From NCBI GenBank assembly GCA_030247855.1, contig JAPDRN010000202.1, positions 1 through 43,188 on the forward strand: a stretch of 43,188 nucleotides of DNA. Direction: 5' to 3'. The notes beneath the pieces are model-generated. The model was given only the letters and a program-made list of their open reading frames with translations, searched no databases and was not told the DNA's origin. The position numbers were made by a program, and so were the translations under genes. Shown piece after piece: positions 21,462-32,494 of the stretch. Positions within the stretch are counted from its first letter, which is position 1. Every line of letters begins with the position of its first letter. Origin of the DNA: Knufia peltigerae. Taxonomy: Eukaryota; Ascomycota; Eurotiomycetes; Chaetothyriales; Trichomeriaceae.

Positions 21462-24400
21462 TTGTAGGCTTGTATCAAACATGACTAAACCAAACCATCC
21501 TCGTCAAACCTGTCCTAGTTGTTGTGATTGGACTGGTTCTCAAAGAGGAAACCAAGCACCGGAAAACTGTTGCGAAAAAGGTAAGCATCATATCATCGGT
21601 TTCTGGAGATACTTGATGTCGATTAAGGTAGCATATTGCGCGCCCGAGATATCTCCAGGTCGATCGTTTGTCAATGTGGACCGTTTCGCCTTCGTACTCG
21701 CAACGGCTGTCTGTACCATAGAATCAAAAATCTCTCAAAGCGTCATCTCCACACATTATCTGCTTTGTCAATATCGTCCTTACCAGAGAGCTCGTTGAGC
21801 GAGATAGCCGAACATCGATTCCTGTCACAGAAAGCAATTGACCACAACCCTCCCCTCCAAGTCGTCTGGTGGCGTTGTTTGGCGCTCGAACATAACGCAA
21901 CACATCGGAGTTGTTGGCTTAAGTAAGTTGCAGATTCTGGTGTTGCCTATTATGGCAAGAAGCAACAGGTGTAGGTAAATCGCTGCTGACATAAGTCGCG
22001 CATAGTCCTGGCCAGAACGAGCCAACAACCCACCACTACCCTGTGAGGCATGGGTGTTGAGCTTGTACGGAGCCCTCGTAGCCAGTACTCGTACATACCA
22101 ATACCACTGATTTGCACACCAAGAGGCAACCAAGACTTGTCAGGCCAGTTTGCGTGACAAGACGTGCCCGTTACCTGGGTACGTAAGCACGGCCCCCATC
22201 CCAAATATGGCATCTGCTCTCATTTCTTTGGTAAGCAGGACCTTTCAGTGCCTCATTCACCCAGTAGGACCAGAGACAGTCGCATTCGACCAATCTGACT
22301 CTCCTGACTATGAGGTTGTGGGTTCCTGATGCAACCCCCGATCCTCATATCCACCACTTAGTAGAGATGGGGGAGGGGGACATGGGTTGCCTCTCTGACT
22401 GTTATACTGTCAGTTCGGTCATTACAACTCGAGACCGACACGAAGATTGATTTCCAATCATGTACTCTGTGCTTTTCGACGTCGATCAGATAAGGCTGAA
22501 GATTCGTGCGTGACGACAAGCCAGAACCTGCCCCTATCTCGGCCACCCCGGTCATACCCCGTATCAGGCTTGAGAATGTGGAGACTTGTGACTTGACCCG
22601 AAACAAGGTGTCATCAGACAAGAGCAACCCCGAACGGACCTTTTTCTACAAAAGGCAGTACTGTCATCGGTTTTGGCGAACGTGACGACGGAGGTGCACA
22701 TCTTTTTGAACGAGGGACGATCCATGGTTTTGGAGGAAAAATTGACGCTTTCGATGGGCGTTGCTGACCAGGATGTACTCCGGAGGAGACAAAGAAAGTG
22801 GCCGTGCCTTGTTCCGGATATGGAGTACAAGGAGTGTCTTCATTGGCGACCCAAGTACTCGCCCGGAGTAATCATCGTTTTTCTCTCAATCTTTCCACAA
22901 TCCTGTTACGGAAGTCCCAAATGACCAATGGCAGAAGTGGAGCACAGAACCTGATTACTGATTTTCATCATCATCTCTTCCTATTGCAAGAGGGGCGGAC
23001 GTGATTGCATGATCCAGAGTCATCCAGGGGTGTTGTAGTTGTCCACTCCAAGTTGAATCTCTTAATCGTACGCGTAGATGTACTGGAGAGCCTGGTGGTC
23101 ATCTTGACGCAGGAACAGAACCAGGTTGCCAGGTCCTAGGAGTTTAGGACCAAGATCTTCACCCGTTTTTCCGAGGGCAGAAGGACCGGGGCAAGTCAAG
23201 CAGGACAACTAATAGAACCGGCCGAGATCGACAATTGATGAGAAGCCCACCCGTCCGAATTTCTAGAACTCGAGGTCAATAATTCACCCACGATGCCTCT
23301 ATCTGGAAAGAGGCTGCTATCTGGACCACAGGATGACGATACGGTGGCTGCCGTGGTTGCCATATACCCGTAGCTCCTTCATCGATTAATGATTGTTGCT
23401 ATGTCGGACTGGCCATCCGGGGTGTTCTAGGAGCAGGAGGGTCGTTGGCCTGATCGAGTTCATCGAGCACCATAAACAACCCCCATGAGTCCTAGCTTCC
23501 GTAGGAAGCAGGAGTAGCCAGTGAGCAGCGAGCCAGTCGATGAATACGAAAGTAATCTGCATACTTCGGAATGACTTGGCCAGGCCATCATCTGTCCGCC
23601 AGGAACGATTGCCTCTTGACTCGAAATGGCCCTTCCGCCGTTCATTCCAGAACAAAGGCCAGTACATCTCTACTAGGCTATGAGTCCGGCGCGATCCACC
23701 GTGATGCAGTAGTGCTTCGATTTGAATCGTAGCTCTCCGCAGGCTACTAAGCCGTGGAACTCGTTCTGGTCGGGTTGAATGGAATGGCGAAAACAAGGGC
23801 GGTGTCTCTTGTTGTCGGAATGCCAATACACTGATGCAACGCTTACAGATATCGCTGCTGCTCGATGCCTGCCAGGACTTACCAATACTCGTGGGAAGGG
23901 CCAACGGAAAACTTTGGGCGTGATGTTACTCCAAAGGTGATTCCACCAATCCCGGTGTTAGTCGGTACTTGTACGGAGTGCTCGCAAACAGAGAGCCTCT
24001 CCTCATATCGAAAACGACGGGACAGATTGGTCTTTCGCGGGAACATTGGTTTAATTTTGTCTTGTCAAAAGTTCCTGCCGATGTAGGCATCACGTGCGCC
24101 AAGAAAGTTGTTACATACTGAATACCTGTTGTTTCTTTAGATGAAACCAATCATTGCACATATGTTATCCTACCTTGTCGATGTCCCGATGGTCAAATAG
24201 CAAAAGCTAAGACTGCTATTGTTGGTACCTTATGCACGGGGAACAGAGCCTACCAACGACAGGGCTTGGACACTGCTAGAGAAACTCTTGTCCCCAACAT
24301 GTCTGACATACACTACCTTCAAATTTCTCGGCGATGAAAGCTTCGACAACCTCACCAGCGATGTATATCCCGATGCGTTGGAACCATGAACAAGCCGTAT

Positions 24401-25026
24401 CGGTACAATGACTTGCCTCGCCATGACAAACTGCTATGGGCTGACCCTTGACCCGATAGGCGACGATGGGATGTTTCGTCGGGTGGGCTTGTTCACGATG
24501 TATGAGCAAAACTCTCCTCTTAGGTCTCCCTCTTTCGGAGCCTGGTTGGGTCAAGGTCAAAGACGGAGTCTAATAATTGTATAGGTAGGTAAGCAGGGGG
24601 GTAAAACAGGCTTCTATGAAAACGCGGACAAGGCCGGTATCATTAACTCATTGGGTACTGGAGCATGTAATTAGGTAGGGATAGACTGTATCCGTGACTT
24701 TGTCATGTATGTACATGACCATACAACAAAGTGTTTCTCTGTACGAGTATCAGATAAAGCTTCGGCATTTTCACGGAGAGAGCCTTGTTGTGTACTCCGT
24801 GTACACCTTTTCGGGACCGTCGCCACCTTGTCAGCCGGTGACTCGGTGAGATTGTACAATGCGAAACGTCGGGGCGGCGAAAAAGAAAAGGAGCGGAAGA
24901 GATCTCAGGGCCGACCCCAATGCTTGCGAAGCTTTTTTTCTTTTTCTGGCAGCTTCGGTTCCATCAGCACGCCCACTTTTTGTTCGCAAGGGTTGGGAAG
25001 AGTTATTAATAATTGCACAGACGAAT

Positions 25027-25050
25027 CGTCGTCGTCTTCGTCGTCGTCGT
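25027..25050. repeat. Imperfect (CGT)n microsatellite
   Basis: CGT units interrupted by CTT, directly before a TACGGAGTA copy at 25054. Confidence 0.75.
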
Positions 25051-26224
25051 ACGTACGGAGTAGTAGTGGAGCACCTCTTTCGCTTACCCAAGGACTGAGT
25101 CAGCCCGTATTAGTGCTTAACCTTGTCGTAAATCACTGGTAATAAGTAGTTTCCGGTACGTCAGCCAGAGAGCATTTAATACGGGTACGAGTATTGTTGA
25201 GCGCGGATGTCGACGGATTTTGATGGCGACGGCGGGAAAAGGGCTCCTCCCTAGCGCCCTCCTGTTTGCCCTTCGGACCGCGGCTTCTTGCTTTTGCAGT
25301 TGTCTCCGGCGATGCTGACATACCTACCTAAAGTATGGCGGCGCCACGGAGCCATCTTCTCGTCCGTGAGGCCCGATGAAAGTTCCCTAGGTCCTTAAGG
25401 GACAGGAGCGTCATTGTTGAGTCTCTACTGGTACGGAGTAGATGCAAGGGTTTTTTTGGTAAAATGGCCAGAAAAAAAAACATGGTGAGAAGAAACCACA
25501 AGCCGATCGAAGCCATTCTTGTGAACTTGTACTGTAGATCTGAGTCGGTAAAGGTTACCTACTTGTAGGCAAGTACCCGGAACTGCATAAGCCGTAGCTA
25601 TGTGTTACACGAAACTCTCAACCACTTCATCCCCTTCATCCCCTCCTTCACTTCAGGCCACCTTGTGCGACCATTTTCTCTTTGCGCTGAGCCTGTAAAT
25701 GACGGACCAACAGCATGGTGTGCCGAAGGATTTGATCGCCCACCACGAGGACTTCTTGATGAGGAGAGAGACTGAGCTCTGTTTTGCGAAAGGCAAACAA
25801 GCATCGTCTGTTTTAATGAAGCGGCGGCAGCAGCAGCTAATGCAGACATTCCAAATACCACACCCGGCTCTACCTCGTCGTTTTTTAAAATCCCCAGCAG
25901 CTCATGGATTAGGCCAGAGAGAATCGATATTACACGGATCGGGACCCTACCAACATGCGGGTGGTAGAACTGTGTACCCAATGTACCGCATGGCCAATTT
26001 TGACCTGCCCGCTCTTGCGTCGCTGAAGCTTAGCACAGTTCATGTATTGCATGCATTCAGGTCAAGGCAACGGGGCCGACAGATTTTGAAGGAGAGCTTC
26101 ACGGAGAAAAAAAGCCCGGAGCTCGAGGAATGGTGTGTGTGTGTCTGTCTCCATGGTTGCCGCCGTCTTTCGGACAGGTGAAGTCTCGCCAAAATTTGTC
26201 GAACCTTCCAAGTTGTTGTAGAGA

Positions 26225-28640
26225 TTAACCAAAGCTGTAAGCTGGTGACACAAAATTTCCCAGATCATGCTCCTAAGAAGAGTCAGTCATGCGTTAACAC
26301 ATTGTTAGTTGGCAACTGGAAAATACCTTGATGTACTCGCTTCCTTTCTCTGCGTATTCTGACCGTGTGACAGTGGCCGCTTCTCTCTCTGCTTTATCCC
26401 CAGTACTCCACCAACCCGCTGCCCCTTTCCAGGCATCAAGAATAGGATCCTTGGCTTTTCGCACGCCTATCGTCAAGGTATCGGGCAAGCTAGCAATGAG
26501 CTCGCGCTTCAGTCGATCCTCGAACGAGGTGAACATGGTGTTCCCACCCGTCAAGAAAACGTCTCTCAGAAGTGCCTGTTGCTGTGTTGGATCGGAAAAG
26601 CGCCCCGTCACAATGCCTTCGATAATCTCCACCAGACCTGCCTGATCAACTCCGGCAATGCCTGGCTGAAAGACTACCTCAGGAACTCGAATCCTTTCTA
26701 CATTGAGATGGATCTGATTGGCTTCTCGTTGACTCTCGGGGTCTGCAGGCCTCGCTCCACGAAGGAAAGCGTGCAGGACGCTCTTGGTCCAGTCATTCTG
26801 GGCCTCCAGAGTATCCTTCTCCTGGAAGTCGGGGTCGAATTGCAAAAGTTCGCTTTCCACCGCTTTCAAGGCTGCCAGGGGATCTTCCTCGGGCTCTTCG
26901 TCGTCACTGGCGGGTTCAGTAGCCACTGTACGGTAAACACCCCAGTCCTCGTCGTTGGCCCCAAAGTCATCGTCGTATTCTCCGCCGCCTCGACGTTTCC
27001 GCTTGGGTCCATCCGCAGCAAGATTTGCCAGAGTCTTCATGCGCATCTGGGAAGCAATACCTTTTCGATTACCCGAATCTGCTTTGAGCCGTGCCTGCTC
27101 TTTGATCCTAGCCAAGAGGGACTCGCGCTGTTCGCGACGGCCTGCGAGCCATTGATCGAATTTATTTTCACGCATCTCAATATCTTGCCTCTCCTCTTCC
27201 GCGATCCTAGCCCGTTCTCGTTCTTTTTCCGCTTTGGCTCTGATCCTTGCCTCGACACCGGACTTCATTAGCCTTTGATGTCTCTTTTCTTTGATACCAT
27301 CTTCATCTAATTGATCATCCGGCACATCCAGAAGAGGAAATTTGTTCAGTTGTTCTTCGAGTGTTTCCTCTTCTTCCGCCCCGCCCAAGTCTTTATTTCT
27401 CGATTTCTTGATGGATTTATCAAGATCTCTGATGATTCTTTCCAAGGCTGCTTCATCTTTGAGTTCTTCGTCATCTAGAATTCTTCTTTGTTCCTTCTTG
27501 GTAGGTGCATTGACGAAAGACTCGTGCAATTGCTGGTAGTACTCCAATTGTTGCTCCTTCCTGATGAGCTTTTCGAGCCTCATCTTAGCAGCTTGTTCCT
27601 GTAGTCGTCGGCCAGACTCTTTCTTCCGCTCGGCGATTCTCGCCAATTCTTCGGCCGATTTCTCCACCACAACCTGCTCGGTGAAAGGATACTGTATAAT
27701 AATGTCTCGCTCTTCTTCCAGTCCACTCCAGTCGAGGTATGTGGAGAGCTCGGAAGAGTAATCATTTGACAGATAGCAATATTGTTTGATGTAGGATTCC
27801 ATCTGCTCAGTAGTCATTTTTCCGGTGAAGTTGGGATACTTCAGACGGATCAGCTTGAAAAGGAACTCCTGCGCCTGTGACCCTCCCCAATTCAACCGTG
27901 CGCAGGACTGCATCTGTGGTTTTCGATCGAGGACAGGGATGATATGGGTTGACGTGTGTGACGAGGACACGACCAGTCCCGAGGTCCCTTTGTTTTGGCG
28001 GAAAGAAAACAAATTGTCGATGCCGTATGTCACGCTCGGAACGCCATAGCACTCAAATAGCATCTCATTCATCATCCTTCTGCTGTGGCCCAGGTTGCCG
28101 ACCGGTTCTGTCAAGACCAGGGGCCTATCCACACTTCCTTCATTGTTCACGCCCAACTTCAGAAAGATGTAATCATATATGTTCTCCATTATGTCCCAGT
28201 TGGTTGGGATACTGGTGTTCTGCTCGAAGGCGGTTCTGATCTGTCCTCTAGTCGTCGCGTCGGCGTAGGCATCATGGCCAACAAACATGCAATATTTGTT
28301 GAACTTCCTGTCTTTGTACTTCGCAACGAGAGGTGGGATGAGAAATCGAGGGTTTTTGTCAAAAGAGAAACCGGCCTTGATGGTGCTTGCCCCTACGGTT
28401 GCTTAGTATCTGCCACACTTCAGAAAGAGGTGAGACACCCTTACCATTGTCGATCACTATCGCGTTCTCGGATGGATTTGCGGCGCTTTGGCGGTAGCCA
28501 TCTGGCTGGGGAGGTTGCCAGCCTCTGAAAGGAAAGTCGGGGGCAGCGTAAATTCTTGGTTGCGAATCTGACTGGCCATTCTCAGGAGGCGTGGGCAGGC
28601 GACGTTCAGTCGTGATTCGGGATATAGATGTTATTGTCAT
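26225..28640 (-). CDS. arp5: Actin-related protein 5 (INO80 complex)
   Basis: Nuclear actin-related protein that, with Ies6, forms the Arp5 module of INO80 and contacts the nucleosome. The model is complement(join(26225..26272, 26327..28392, 28445..28640)), 769 residues; yeast Arp5 is 755. Exon 1 ends IVIDNG and joins ASTIKAGFSFD, the actin nucleotide-binding loop, across a 52-bp intron (28393-28444). Subdomain sequence continues to about residue 305 (GHDAYAD, EPVGNLGHSRRMM, HTSTHIIPV). A highly charged insertion spans about 305-630, the expected Arp5-specific expansion, with a KRKRRGGG block. The actin fold resumes, with LTGGNTMFTSFEDRLKREL from about 679. The last 48-nt exon, after a 54-bp intron (26273-26326), adds EHDLGNFVSPAYSFG. 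Without it the frame reads through the intron into an unrelated tail. Confidence 0.95.
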
Positions 28641-29096
28641 GATGCCAGCTGCATTCTAGAGATGCGCCCGTGCGCTTCTCTACCTCTCGAAGTCTTGATT
28701 GACACTGTTGGTAGACACGAGTGGTACGAGTGATCGATTGATGGGATTCTGTTGGTACCAAGTGAGGTTATGTCGCATTTGTGTCAAACTGCACAGGTTT
28801 ATTTTATTTCGCAGGACTGGATCATTCACGGCTGCGGAGAAAGTACGGATAATCTGTACTTAGCGCAGCCTCGTCGAATACTGAGAAGCATCGCTCGGGC
28901 CTGCTACATGGCACTTATAAGTCACATTGTTGACTCGAGAAGGCTTATTATTGTAACATTTTTCGAGGATGTCCTGCAGTTGGATTGTATCTAGATCCCA
29001 CCGTCGCATACCGATCCTACATGAGTGCTCCTTGGACCAGCTAATCCACTCGACTCACGAAGCTAGCGGTAAGCAGTATTTGCAGAGTACAACGCA
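28641..29096. other. Intergenic spacer, arp5 promoter side
   Basis: 456 bp between the arp5 start and the carboxypeptidase stop, both on the - strand. It should contain the arp5 promoter. No distinct element is recognised. Confidence 0.4.
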
Positions 29097-31349
29097 TTAA
29101 CCTAAGATTCCATCACTCAAGACTCCAAGAACCGAAATATACACTAGAGCAACTGCTCCAAGAGAATTAGTCCTTAGGAGTGAGAATGGAGTAGAAGCAT
29201 CCTTCCGCCTGTGTGTCGATGCAGCGCTGGTAGAGCTAGCACTGCTTCTGGCCGCGGTGGACGTAGGTGGGACATTTGTGGCTGTATACACTCCGGTCGG
29301 TAGAGTAGTCGTCGTTTTCCCTTTTGTAGTCTTAGAATCAATATGATCCGACATAGATGCCTTCGACGCTATGGGCCTGGAGGAAGAACTAGAAGAGGGC
29401 ACAGCTGTGATGATGCTGATGGGCGCAGTTCCGGGAACTCCAGCAACACTGGTCACATCCGGAGGTGGCGATTGCCAGTCTGATTCTTGATCGTAGAGAA
29501 CGCCATTGATGAGCACACCTGCCTTGTTGGCCAGCATATTTTTCTGATCAGTGTTGCAGGTTTCATTGACAGCGCGCCTGAAGCATGTCGGAGCAGCCAT
29601 AGGTGGTGGTGAATTCTGGAAAGTCGCATTACTGTCCCCCGTCGACTGATATGTGGACAGATCAGCTGGGTTACCCATACTGATATCATCGCCGTTAATA
29701 ATTCTTGAAAAGACAGTAAATGCCGTTTCGGGTTGATACGCTGGCACCAAGTGTCCAGCATCATAGATGCGGCTGAAGCTCAGGTTCCCATACTGTCGGA
29801 CTACACCGCCGACATAAGAGCCATTTGTCACAATAGGGGCATAGCCAGCTGCGAACCAGGGCAGGTACGATGATCCAGCAGCGCCGGCAATGGCAAAAGA
29901 GGCAGCCTCACCACCTAACCAGTTGCAAATGTAGTCTCTGTCACCATATATCAAAGCAATTCTGACCCCAGAGTCAAGAAGGTTGACCAGATCCTGCACG
30001 ATGCCATTGCGCGCATAATCTCCTGTTGAAGCGAATGCCGAGAATACGGCCAGCGAGTCTTGAGTATAGTTGACGGGGACATTGATAGCCTGTTGCAAGG
30101 AGAGCTGATTGAGATACTCAAGGTAGAACGAGTCTGGAAATGGGTCCAACCTATCCTGTGAGATATCGTAAATCGATCTGTTTGAGACGGTATATGCGCC
30201 CACGACATAGGTCTCGCAGTACAATTGTGCTTCTGAACACGCGTCGTTCACCGAAGCAACATTCCCTTGGTTGGAAGGATCAAGCGCCGCTTGCTGAGCC
30301 CTGCATGTTAAAGTCCGCTGCTGGCATCCGTCGGCACCGTTGTAAGCACTCAGAGCGTTGAGTTCTTCTAGTTGGCTTATGGCTTCAATGCCGTATGTAT
30401 TCTCATAAGCATACTTGGGGTGAAACGGTGTCTGGACGAGTAAGTCGATCCAACCATTGATAATGCCCAAAGAAACAAGGCTGATGTCAATCGTGCTATT
30501 TGCGAAGTTGGCGTCCGTCAACCTACGAGCGTTCTGCGCTTGAAGAAAATCTCCGAAAGCAGGTCCATATCTGCCACCAAATGACTCGGTAAATAGATGG
30601 ATTTCTGCGCTGGATTTATTCTTATCCGAACCCATAGCTGTATTGTACTCCGGGAATGAGGGCAGGAATGTCTGAAGGAAATGCCATAGTGACTGAGCGG
30701 CAATCTGTGAAGTGTTTGCTGTGGAAGACGGATCGCCCGAGGCAAATGTGCCATTGAGGAATGTATATTCTGGTTGCGTCAGGGGCACTGGCGCGGGATG
30801 GTCGACAAACACCTCATCCAGCAGGTTCAGGGATAGGTTCGTTAACGTATCATAAGAGAAGCCAACTTGTACAGGTTGATCGATGAAGAGAATGTTACTG
30901 CCTCGATCCCAGCCCCAATCACGGGCGATGGTACCCAACTTTTCCTCCGCAATCTCAACAACTTGACAAGGGCCCACTTCCTGGAAAAGACCAACCATAC
31001 TGCTCGAGCCTGGGCCGCCATTGATGTAGATAGTCAATGGTGCTGCTTCTGGTACCTGTCTTGCTTCGATGAACCAGAAAAAGGTATTAATGCTGTAATT
31101 TCCCTGGCTGGGGTCCAGTACGTTTGGCGGCAGACTGATGTACCCAGTAAACTGTCTTTGGGTGGCAAAGACGGTCGTGCATGTGCCAACAGATGGACTT
31201 TTGAATCTAATAGTGATGTCCGGATTGATTGGAGAAGGAATGCTAGCCTGAGATTCATTTATAGGTGGAGGATATTGCGAGAACGACGCCGAGAAGAGAA
31301 AATATAGGCCAACAAAGATGTAGTTGAGCCATTGTCTTTGTAAGGCCAT
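29097..31349 (-). CDS. Serine carboxypeptidase (S10), secreted, probably GPI-anchored
   Basis: Predicted extracellular exopeptidase removing C-terminal residues from peptides. The single-exon frame of 750 residues starts at ATG 31347-31349. The N-terminus has a hydrophobic signal (about 8-24). NGGPGSSS (110-117) supplies the oxyanion region. The nucleophile is Ser256 in TESFGG, where the usual first residue is Gly (GESYGG-like), so Thr254 is atypical. Asp472 lies in GDRDYICNW and His533 in DAGHLVPAYQPE, completing the triad. Many N-x-S/T sites suggest glycosylation. After about residue 640 comes a Ser/Thr-rich stalk and a hydrophobic C-terminus, as in GPI-anchored proteins. It is longer than vacuolar carboxypeptidase Y because of this tail. 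It is divergent from rpb3. Confidence 0.92.
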   Translation of the reverse strand: MALQRQWLNYIFVGLYFLFSASFSQYPPPINESQASIPSPINPDITIRFKSPSVGTCTTVFATQRQFTGYISLPPNVLDPSQGNYSINTFFWFIEARQVPEAAPLTIYINGGPGSSSMVGLFQEVGPCQVVEIAEEKLGTIARDWGWDRGSNILFIDQPVQVGFSYDTLTNLSLNLLDEVFVDHPAPVPLTQPEYTFLNGTFASGDPSSTANTSQIAAQSLWHFLQTFLPSFPEYNTAMGSDKNKSSAEIHLFTESFGGRYGPAFGDFLQAQNARRLTDANFANSTIDISLVSLGIINGWIDLLVQTPFHPKYAYENTYGIEAISQLEELNALSAYNGADGCQQRTLTCRAQQAALDPSNQGNVASVNDACSEAQLYCETYVVGAYTVSNRSIYDISQDRLDPFPDSFYLEYLNQLSLQQAINVPVNYTQDSLAVFSAFASTGDYARNGIVQDLVNLLDSGVRIALIYGDRDYICNWLGGEAASFAIAGAAGSSYLPWFAAGYAPIVTNGSYVGGVVRQYGNLSFSRIYDAGHLVPAYQPETAFTVFSRIINGDDISMGNPADLSTYQSTGDSNATFQNSPPPMAAPTCFRRAVNETCNTDQKNMLANKAGVLINGVLYDQESDWQSPPPDVTSVAGVPGTAPISIITAVPSSSSSSRPIASKASMSDHIDSKTTKGKTTTTLPTGVYTATNVPPTSTAARSSASSTSAASTHRRKDASTPFSLLRTNSLGAVALVYISVLGVLSDGILG

Positions 31350-32494
31350 GCGCTTCAGTCGACCTTAAGCACAGCCTCCGAAGTAGATCTTGCTAGAATG
31401 GTGTCACATCGAACGGATTCTGATGCTTCGCTGACTCTTTTTTCCGGCCAGGGACCATGCTATTTGTTTGGCCTTCGCGAGAATTGATCCAGGTATGATC
31501 ACTCGATTGTTGAGGGTGGTTTGGGGGTCTGAGGAAGCGTGAGGAACACAACTAGGCCGTGAGTGCAAGTATTCAGAGTTGAAATGGCAGTTTCTCCACT
31601 GAAAGCAGAGGCATCAGGTAGGACATGAGAGTTCCTTGTGAGCCTAGACCGGGGAAAGGAGAGCCATAACTACGCAGAATGCGAGGTGTTCGAAGGTAGA
31701 GAATATCTCAACGAGTGTAGGCATGAACAGCAAAAGAAGCATGCATGCAGATTTCAGTAGGAGCGTTCTCAACTCCGCATTCGCAAAACAACGCCAGCGA
31801 CTGGGGCGTCGACGCTGGTGACGCAGCCAGCCAGACCTCGTTTCCTTAGCCCCAAAACTACGGTCGCCATTCTCTGGGGGCACGGATTTTCAGGCACGTT
31901 TACGGAGTCGAAGCATGACTGTCAGGTACCCGAGACGGATCGACTTGCACTTCAGAGCATAGACTGGCTAGATAGTACAGAATGCCTCTTAGTCTCTACG
32001 CAACTTTTGTCGGCTTCGTTATTTGTCGATGATTCTGATTCCGTAGGTAACAAGCTATGTAGCCGTACTCGACAGCCTCCACAATATTACACTTGGCCGT
32101 CAGAGAACAGTGATGTCGATTCAAGACAATTGACTCCGCCATCAGAATCGTGCAAGTAATGTTTGTGTTCATAATTCAGTTCTACCTCAGCACGATGCAG
32201 TACACGGCAATCATGGTTACGGAACAAAATTGTGACTGTTTATCTCCCATGTGCAACTGCGCAGGGCAAACTCGATGACAGAAATTCAGCCTCGCATGTG
32301 ACATGAATGCCAAGCGCATCGGCAAGGCTGTACCAAACCAGTTCTCTGGCGCAGGCAAAAGAATCACTGTCGCGCCCTCTACAATCTACCTTTCCTCTTA
32401 CTGCCACTTCACACTACCGGGCCCTCATCTTTGGCTGTTTTCGCCTTTTGTTGAATGAGGTATTGTTCTGCTTGCGAGCGGACTGCCGGTAAAG
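31350..32494. other. Divergent promoter region, carboxypeptidase / rpb3
   Basis: About 1.1 kb between divergent start codons, holding both promoters. Short open frames show no family resemblance. No RNA gene was seen. Confidence 0.45.

Larger units (their letters stand above)
17301..25440. repeat. Dispersed TACGGAGTA motif
   Basis: Exact 9-mers at 17301-17309, 20697-20705, 25054-25062 and 25432-25440 on the + strand, and at 18289-18297 on the - strand. Near matches occur at about 17543, 17890, 18432, 18488, 23972 and 24793. About 0.08 copies would be expected by chance in 10 kb on both strands with equal base use. I noticed no exact copy in the gene-dense parts. The function is unknown. Confidence 0.75.
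16264..26224. other. 10-kb gene desert between convergent kapC and arp5
   Basis: Neither flanking gene starts here, so no promoter for them is needed. I find no frame with a recognisable domain; the longest (17730-18428 on +, 18470-19129 on -) lack ATG-supported family-like sequence. The stretch contains several simple repeats, many GTAC-containing words and five exact copies of TACGGAGTA. A protein-like but broken region lies near 23080-23904 on the - strand, and a tRNA-like scrap near 22281-22345. No rRNA, intact tRNA, transposase or reverse transcriptase fragment was seen. It may hold non-coding transcripts or decayed genes. Confidence 0.5.
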
